Assembly (NCBI RefSeq): GCF_003339525.1
Contig: NZ_CP031124.1
Location: 2,542,001-2,606,000, forward strand
Source of the DNA: Ephemeroptericola cinctiostellae
Lineage (GTDB): Bacteria; Pseudomonadota; Gammaproteobacteria; Burkholderiales; Burkholderiaceae
DNA: 64,000 nt
Direction of reading: 5' to 3'
The position numbers and the translations under genes were made by a program. Under the pieces are notes generated by a model that saw only the letters and a list, made by a program, of their open reading frames with translations, did no database searches and was not told where the DNA came from. Position 1 is the first letter of the stretch, and the number at the start of each line of letters is the position of its first letter. Shown in pieces: positions 60,237-64,000 of the stretch.

Positions 60237-60508
60237 TTGGTCACCTCCTTACCGCTTGACTTAACAGGCATTGCCGTGGACAACGAAGCAGTGCTTTCTG
60301 AGGCCGCCGACAACGAGGCCTCCGTTACCACCGCCTCCACCGCTGCGGATTCCGTTTTCAGTGCAAATTTACCCTTGCTGACCAAAAAACCCGCTTCGCG
60401 CTCGCTCATTTTGAGCTCATCGCCAACCCCAAATGGTTGGTCGCGGTAGATGCATTCTGCTGTGCACACATAAGTGTGCTGATCTAAATTAACTGTTGGC
60501 TGAGCCAT
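60233..60508 (-). CDS. Small phage protein between tail tube and chaperone
   Basis: 91 aa. First half TYVCTAECIYRDQPFGVGDELKMSEREAGFLVSKGKF looks like the small beta-barrel domains of phage head/tail proteins that follow a G-x-G-D-x-L and 'A..L...G' pattern; the second half is Ala/Ser/Thr/Val-rich low complexity. AAAGGAAATAAC stands before the ATG. Exact role unknown. Confidence 0.7.
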   Translation of the reverse strand: MAQPTVNLDQHTYVCTAECIYRDQPFGVGDELKMSEREAGFLVSKGKFALKTESAAVEAVVTEASLSAASESTASLSTAMPVKSSGKEVTK

Positions 60509-60570
60509 GTTATTTCCTTTAAAAACAAAACATTAAAAATATTAAAAATAAAACCGAGAACCAAAACGGA

Positions 60571-61083
60571 TTAAGACAAACCCAAAACGTCACGGAATGT
60601 TGAGCCGTAGTCCACACCGTCAACGATCAAGATAGCGGCCTCTGGATCAACCTCATACAGCACCTGACCGTCCCATTCATCACGGTAGTAGAGCACTGAC
60701 AACTTGGTCGTCATGCTGACCTTTTTATTGGGCTCCCACGGCTCTTCTTTAACATTTTTGGCAAAGGCGCGAACCGTGATCTCACGCTTGGCTGCGGTGC
60801 CGTCCTGCTTGACGTACATCCCCTTGATTTTGTAAGCAAAGCTGACGCTGGGCTTGTGCCCGACCTGCTTCATGATGTCGGGCGTGTAGGTGTTGTAAGT
60901 CATTTCGATTTCCATGGCTTTTTCAAGCCGGCCCATCAACACCTCAATTGACCCCGTGAATCCGCCCGCAGAAAACTCTTCGACTTTCAGCGCAAAATCA
61001 GGCAAATCAATCTTACTGATGTCCCCTGCATGACCACGCCCCTCAACGAAGACCGAAAAACCAGTTAAAATATTACGGCTCAT
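60571..61083 (-). CDS. Major tail tube protein (FII family)
   Basis: 170 aa. Begins with NILTGFSVFVEGRGHAGDISKIDLP and contains GFTGSIEVLMGRLEKAMEIEMTYNTY and NKKVSMTTKLSVLYYRDEW, as in P2 FII. Forms the inner tube of the contractile tail. Overlaps the sheath gene by 4 nt; the AT-rich 62-bp spacer behind it holds no hairpin. Confidence 0.95.
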   Translation of the reverse strand: MSRNILTGFSVFVEGRGHAGDISKIDLPDFALKVEEFSAGGFTGSIEVLMGRLEKAMEIEMTYNTYTPDIMKQVGHKPSVSFAYKIKGMYVKQDGTAAKREITVRAFAKNVKEEPWEPNKKVSMTTKLSVLYYRDEWDGQVLYEVDPEAAILIVDGVDYGSTFRDVLGLS

Positions 61084-62255
61084 GCAAATGCCTCCTCAAG
61101 TAAAGTGCCATTCCAATGGCTGGCCATGGTGATGTGTTCGGCCGTTGCAGGCTCGCACCAATCAAAGTCAAAACGCACATTGCCTTGCGCCAATTGATCG
61201 TAGGTGTTGTAATACTTATCCGCCCAGCACTTGGCACCCGGCATCAATACGCCAACATGTGGGGATGACAGGTGACGCAGGTATAAATTCACACCCTCGA
61301 CCACGGCTTCCACAAAGTTTTTCGTGACGTTTTGATCGACTGCCCATTTATGCGCGTACTGGATTGATTCATTGATCATGTCGGAAACGCGAACCCGTTT
61401 AATGGGCTGCCAAAGAGGATCGCCTGAGCACGTACTGTTGCCCCATAAGCGATTGCCTTGGTCTTTAATGATCGTGTTGACACAATTTGAGTTGAGAAAG
61501 TTTGCAGAACAATCGCGCTCGCCAAATTGATAGTCAATTGAGCGATCAAAACCCGTGATGCCAAACACCTCAAAGTTTGACGGGCTGAAATGAAAACCAC
61601 GTTCGGCGTCATTGCGCGCCCACGCGCCTGCAATGTGCGCAGACGACGGCGAAGAAATGTCACCGCCGATGACGGTGTCAAAACTGTAAATATCGGGGTC
61701 GTACATCACGACGCGTTTTGATCCGTACTGATTGCGCGCGGCAATGGCCGCCGAATCGGTGGTTGATGGACCATCTTTGATGACCATGGCGCGCAATCGG
61801 TTGGCGATCACCGCCATATAATCGACAATGGCCTTATTTTGCGTGAAGCCTGGGGCGATCAAAATCTTGGGCGACACACCCAACCGCGCTTGCGATTCAA
61901 AAAAGGCCGGCAGCCCTGTGCGCTTACCCGTGGTGGTCGACACCCCGCCAATCACATTGGCCAAGGCTGTGCCCACATCATCTGACGCAGCAACGCGCAG
62001 CACCACCACAACAGCGCCAACCTGATCAAAGATGCCTTTCATGGCCAGAGGCAGTGTCCCCGTCAAGCCCAATTTGGCGGCTTTAACTCGGTCAGCCAAA
62101 ACCAACACGGGCACGTTAAGTGGAAAAACGGCATTGTCAGCACCTGGGGCGGTGCCAATCACCCCGATGACGGCAGAACGGCGCGTCTTAATCGGGCGGA
62201 TGCCGTCATTGAGCTGCACGACCTCAATCCCGTGTAAAAATTCTTCTGTTGACAT
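61080..62255 (-). CDS. Tail sheath protein (FI family)
   Basis: 391 aa from MSTEEFLHGIEVVQL, with AGGAG upstream; 15 more upstream codons are open but unlike the family. Family blocks RRSAVIGVIGTAPGADNAVFPLNVPVLV, YGSKRVVMYDPDIYSFD, PSNFEVFGITGFDRSIDYQ and CWADKYYNTYDQLAQGNVRFDFDW (each seen in part). Contractile sheath around the tube. Confidence 0.95.
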   Translation of the reverse strand: MSTEEFLHGIEVVQLNDGIRPIKTRRSAVIGVIGTAPGADNAVFPLNVPVLVLADRVKAAKLGLTGTLPLAMKGIFDQVGAVVVVLRVAASDDVGTALANVIGGVSTTTGKRTGLPAFFESQARLGVSPKILIAPGFTQNKAIVDYMAVIANRLRAMVIKDGPSTTDSAAIAARNQYGSKRVVMYDPDIYSFDTVIGGDISSPSSAHIAGAWARNDAERGFHFSPSNFEVFGITGFDRSIDYQFGERDCSANFLNSNCVNTIIKDQGNRLWGNSTCSGDPLWQPIKRVRVSDMINESIQYAHKWAVDQNVTKNFVEAVVEGVNLYLRHLSSPHVGVLMPGAKCWADKYYNTYDQLAQGNVRFDFDWCEPATAEHITMASHWNGTLLEEAFA

Positions 62256-62310
62256 CAGATACACTCCTATAAATGTGTGTACCCGTACTATATTGACCAC
62301 CGCCGCAAAT

Positions 62311-62331
62311 GTCCTGCCGCTATTTTGCGCG
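62311..62331. repeat. 21-bp perfect repeat, copy 2 (upstream of the sheath gene)
   Basis: Identical to 54735-54755. It lies between the gpV stop (62346) and the sheath start (62255), 55 bp upstream of the latter. Beside it a second GCGC...GCGC element (62327-62342) can form a small hairpin, which copy 1 lacks. Confidence 0.9.
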
Positions 62332-62345
62332 TAAATTTGCGCCGA

Positions 62346-62870
62346 TTACGCACCGTTATTGCCATCGGAGTCGGTCACCTTACCGCCAAATCGACCGTCA
62401 CCACCAACGGCAATGTCTTGCCCGATGTCTGCACCACCGCTCTGCTTAAAAGTTGGAGATTTAAAATCAACACCAGTGGGGGCGACCACCCTGAAAGTAC
62501 CTTTGATTTCAAAGGTCAAATCGCCCGTTGAATTGTTGTGCACGAGCCGTGCACCATTGGCGTAGCGCGTCACATGTTCATCGGGATTGACCGTTGCAGG
62601 GGGGTATTGATCGCGGTACAGTGCACCATCAATGAACGCATCCTCCAACACCCCACCCGGTGCCAGCACGATCACCTGTTCACCGACAGCTGGAGACCAT
62701 CCATCGCTGTCGTTGTGCGCGCGTCGCACCGCCCATTGCATCGGCGCGCTGTCGTTATCTCCGAGCGCAACGATGGCGTGAATGCCCTCCACCGACTTGA
62801 CCACGCCCACGCGGATCATGTTCGCCACTGCCCGCTCGAGCGCATCGATACGCCCCAGATCGTCACTCAT
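62346..62870 (-). CDS. Baseplate assembly/spike protein gpV
   Basis: 174 aa. OB-fold N-terminal part (RVGVVKSVEGIHAIVALGD, WAVRRAHNDSDGWSPAVGEQVIVLAPGG), then ALYRDQYPPATVNPDEHVTRYANGARL and Gly/Asp-rich repeats toward a trimeric beta-helix spike. The terminal segment GGDGRFGGKVTDSDGNNGA lacks the HxH iron-binding tip seen in P2. Overlaps the upstream stop by one base. Confidence 0.92.
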   Translation of the reverse strand: MSDDLGRIDALERAVANMIRVGVVKSVEGIHAIVALGDNDSAPMQWAVRRAHNDSDGWSPAVGEQVIVLAPGGVLEDAFIDGALYRDQYPPATVNPDEHVTRYANGARLVHNNSTGDLTFEIKGTFRVVAPTGVDFKSPTFKQSGGADIGQDIAVGGDGRFGGKVTDSDGNNGA

Positions 62871-63424
62871 TACGCGACCCCATGCCCGCCAATCACCTCC
62901 TCCACAGGAAAGGGGTCTTGATCGCCAAAAACTTCAAAAACCTCGGTGTCACCCGTACAGCAATGCTTGACCATGGTCAGGTTCATGGGGTTTATCACAG
63001 GCTCATCGGCTTCAATGGTTTCACCCAGCGGTGCATCAAACTCAAACTCAACCATCCACGTCAAGTAGCCGTTCAACGGCTCTTTAAATTCATCGGGCGC
63101 CACTCGGACAATGCGGATGATCCCCGCGCCAATGCTGCCCACTCGCTTGAGTTGGCGCGCAGTGGCGAAAGCATACTGCCGCACCAACAATTCGGCGTTT
63201 TCGGCCGCCGCACTGATCAACACCCGCGCCACCCAGCGCAGCGACACGTCCAGCGCATCGCCTCCACCGACCATGCTGGCATCATCACCCTCGGTCAATT
63301 CAAGACGCACCGATGGCGAGGGTTCTGCCTCGCGCATGGCCTCGTATGTGTAAACCTGCCCCAGCGTCCAATCCATTTGTTTGATCGCACCGACCAACGC
63401 CACGTGCATGTTTTCAAGTGTCAT
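62870..63424 (-). CDS. Phage tail protein, probable tail terminator or connector
   Basis: 184 aa, not identified with certainty. RVLISAAAENAELLVRQYAFATA and IIRIVRVAPDEFKEPLNGYLTWMVEFEFDAPLGE resemble the small tail terminator/gpR-like proteins encoded next to gpS-type genes. Two adjacent Cys (KHCCTGDTE) near residue 155. Overlaps both neighbours by 1-4 nt. Confidence 0.7.
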   Translation of the reverse strand: MTLENMHVALVGAIKQMDWTLGQVYTYEAMREAEPSPSVRLELTEGDDASMVGGGDALDVSLRWVARVLISAAAENAELLVRQYAFATARQLKRVGSIGAGIIRIVRVAPDEFKEPLNGYLTWMVEFEFDAPLGETIEADEPVINPMNLTMVKHCCTGDTEVFEVFGDQDPFPVEEVIGGHGVA

Positions 63425-63942
63425 AATTTACCCAATTCAAATTCAATTTCATGTGCCAAAATATCCATCAACCACTGATCCGCCTGCCCATAAGCACGCA
63501 TCAAGGCATCCTCAGCTTCTTCGCTGATTTCTTTGACCAAATAGCCAAAGTTCCACCGACCTTGCCCATGGCGGATGTACACCGCCTGCCCGCGCTTTTT
63601 GATCATAAAAGCCTTGGGGTAAAACTCACCACCCACCTGCACGCCGTTGCGTTGCTGGGTGGCCTTGCCCAATCGACTGACCGCGATGGCATTCATGCCC
63701 AGCCACACTTTTTGCGCCATGCCCTCGTTTTTACGGTAAATCCGCAAACGAGAGCGCATGACGGCACGCGCAATTTTTAAACTTTGCGACATATTTTTAG
63801 TGGTTTCACTGCTCATTTTTCGCGCGCATCGCAACATGGCGCGCCGCGCCGCACGCTCACACGCATGTGGCATGCTGGACAGCGTGCGCATCAAATCTGC
63901 GAGATCGGCCTCATTGATCTTGACCTCTAAATCAACGCTCAT
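63421..63942 (-). CDS. Tail completion protein (gpS / virion morphogenesis family)
   Basis: 173 aa. Basic helical N-terminus (ACERAARRAMLRCARKMSSET), then KIARAVMRSRLRIYRKNEG and QVGGEFYPKAFMIKKRGQAVYIRHGQGRW, as in phage virion morphogenesis/gpS and lambda-Z-like tail completion proteins. Start overlaps the end of the cut gene at the right edge. Confidence 0.82.
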   Translation of the reverse strand: MSVDLEVKINEADLADLMRTLSSMPHACERAARRAMLRCARKMSSETTKNMSQSLKIARAVMRSRLRIYRKNEGMAQKVWLGMNAIAVSRLGKATQQRNGVQVGGEFYPKAFMIKKRGQAVYIRHGQGRWNFGYLVKEISEEAEDALMRAYGQADQWLMDILAHEIEFELGKL

Positions 63943-64000
63943 ATGCCCGCCGATTTGTGTGCTTGCTTGAGTTGGGCGGGTGACAGATGCAAGCGCAGCA
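63939..64000 (-). CDS. Partial phage gene at the right edge (3' end only)
   Basis: Only the last 19 codons are present, reading LRLHLSPAQLKQAHKSAGI and a TGA that overlaps the next ATG (ATGA). By position it is a head-tail joining or head gene. Too short to identify. Confidence 0.5.
   Translation of the reverse strand, partial: LRLHLSPAQLKQAHKSAGI

Larger units (their letters stand above)
46592..64000 (-). mobile_element. P2-like (contractile tail) prophage, left part
   Basis: Twenty-odd mostly leftward genes with short overlaps cover tail, baseplate, fibres and lysis, ending with an adenine methyltransferase. The tail genes match P2 V, FI, FII, E-type, T, U, X, D, W, J and I. All tail frames are open, so the tail module looks intact. 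Head, integrase and repressor genes are not in the window, so completeness cannot be judged. Confidence 0.9.

Overview
The window reads as a continuous stretch of a Burkholderiales-type betaproteobacterial chromosome (positions 1 to about 46,590) followed by the left end of an integrated P2-like tailed prophage (about 46,592 to 64,000, continuing past the right edge). The assignment rests on gene neighbourhoods known from betaproteobacteria: rplU-rpmA-obgE-proB, a rubredoxin gene divergent from thiD, lpxK-ycaR-kdsB-adk, glyS-gmhB, a short coiled-coil gene in front of zapA, and queA-tgt-yajC-secD-secF. Outer-membrane functions (LpxK, KdsB, GmhB, Lgt, a BtuB-like receptor, PBP1A) show a Gram-negative cell. 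I cannot name the genus.

Layout of the chromosomal part: PBP1A (cut by the left edge); a leftward cluster rplU-rpmA and obgE-proB-tadA; rubredoxin and thiD diverging; serB; a lone type IV pilin gene; trmB; the leftward envelope cluster ybgC-RNB nuclease-lpxK-ycaR-kdsB-adk; glyS-gmhB; tkt and gap; a LysE-type exporter and an unknown secreted protein; lgt; ilvD; a small cytochrome c; an MFS transporter; prfC; a small lipoprotein and an HEXXH membrane protein; ruvA-GST-ruvB; a TonB receptor under a cobalamin riboswitch; a zapB-like gene with zapA; another MFS transporter; and queA-tgt-yajC-secD-secF with dusA. Most transcription units end in clear rho-independent hairpins, many of them bidirectional.

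The prophage is transcribed leftward from beyond the right edge: tail completion protein, baseplate/spike V, sheath, tube, tail assembly chaperone and a GpE-like small protein, tape measure, U, X, D, baseplate W, J and I, a block of fibre-like and unknown genes, a two-membrane-protein plus GH108 endolysin lysis cassette, and an orphan D12-class adenine methyltransferase at the extreme end. Head genes, repressor and integrase are not in the window. The chromosome/prophage junction carries 16 nt that fit the 3' end of a tRNA (Val-GAC-like), followed by a hairpin terminator and then dusA, which points to insertion into a tRNA gene.

The observations most worth a second look are: a GmhB whose nucleophilic Asp is replaced by Ser while every other motif is kept; a ThiD homologue that has lost several kinase motifs; a reverse-oriented two-TM 'moron' gene whose start codon interlocks with that of the tape measure gene; a perfect 21-bp repeat in front of two tail genes; the tRNA-end attachment site; a 5'-terminal hairpin on the rplU mRNA; and glyS without an adjacent glyQ. 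I found no CRISPR array, no rRNA, no complete tRNA gene, and no set of genes that I could defend as a wholly new multi-gene system.
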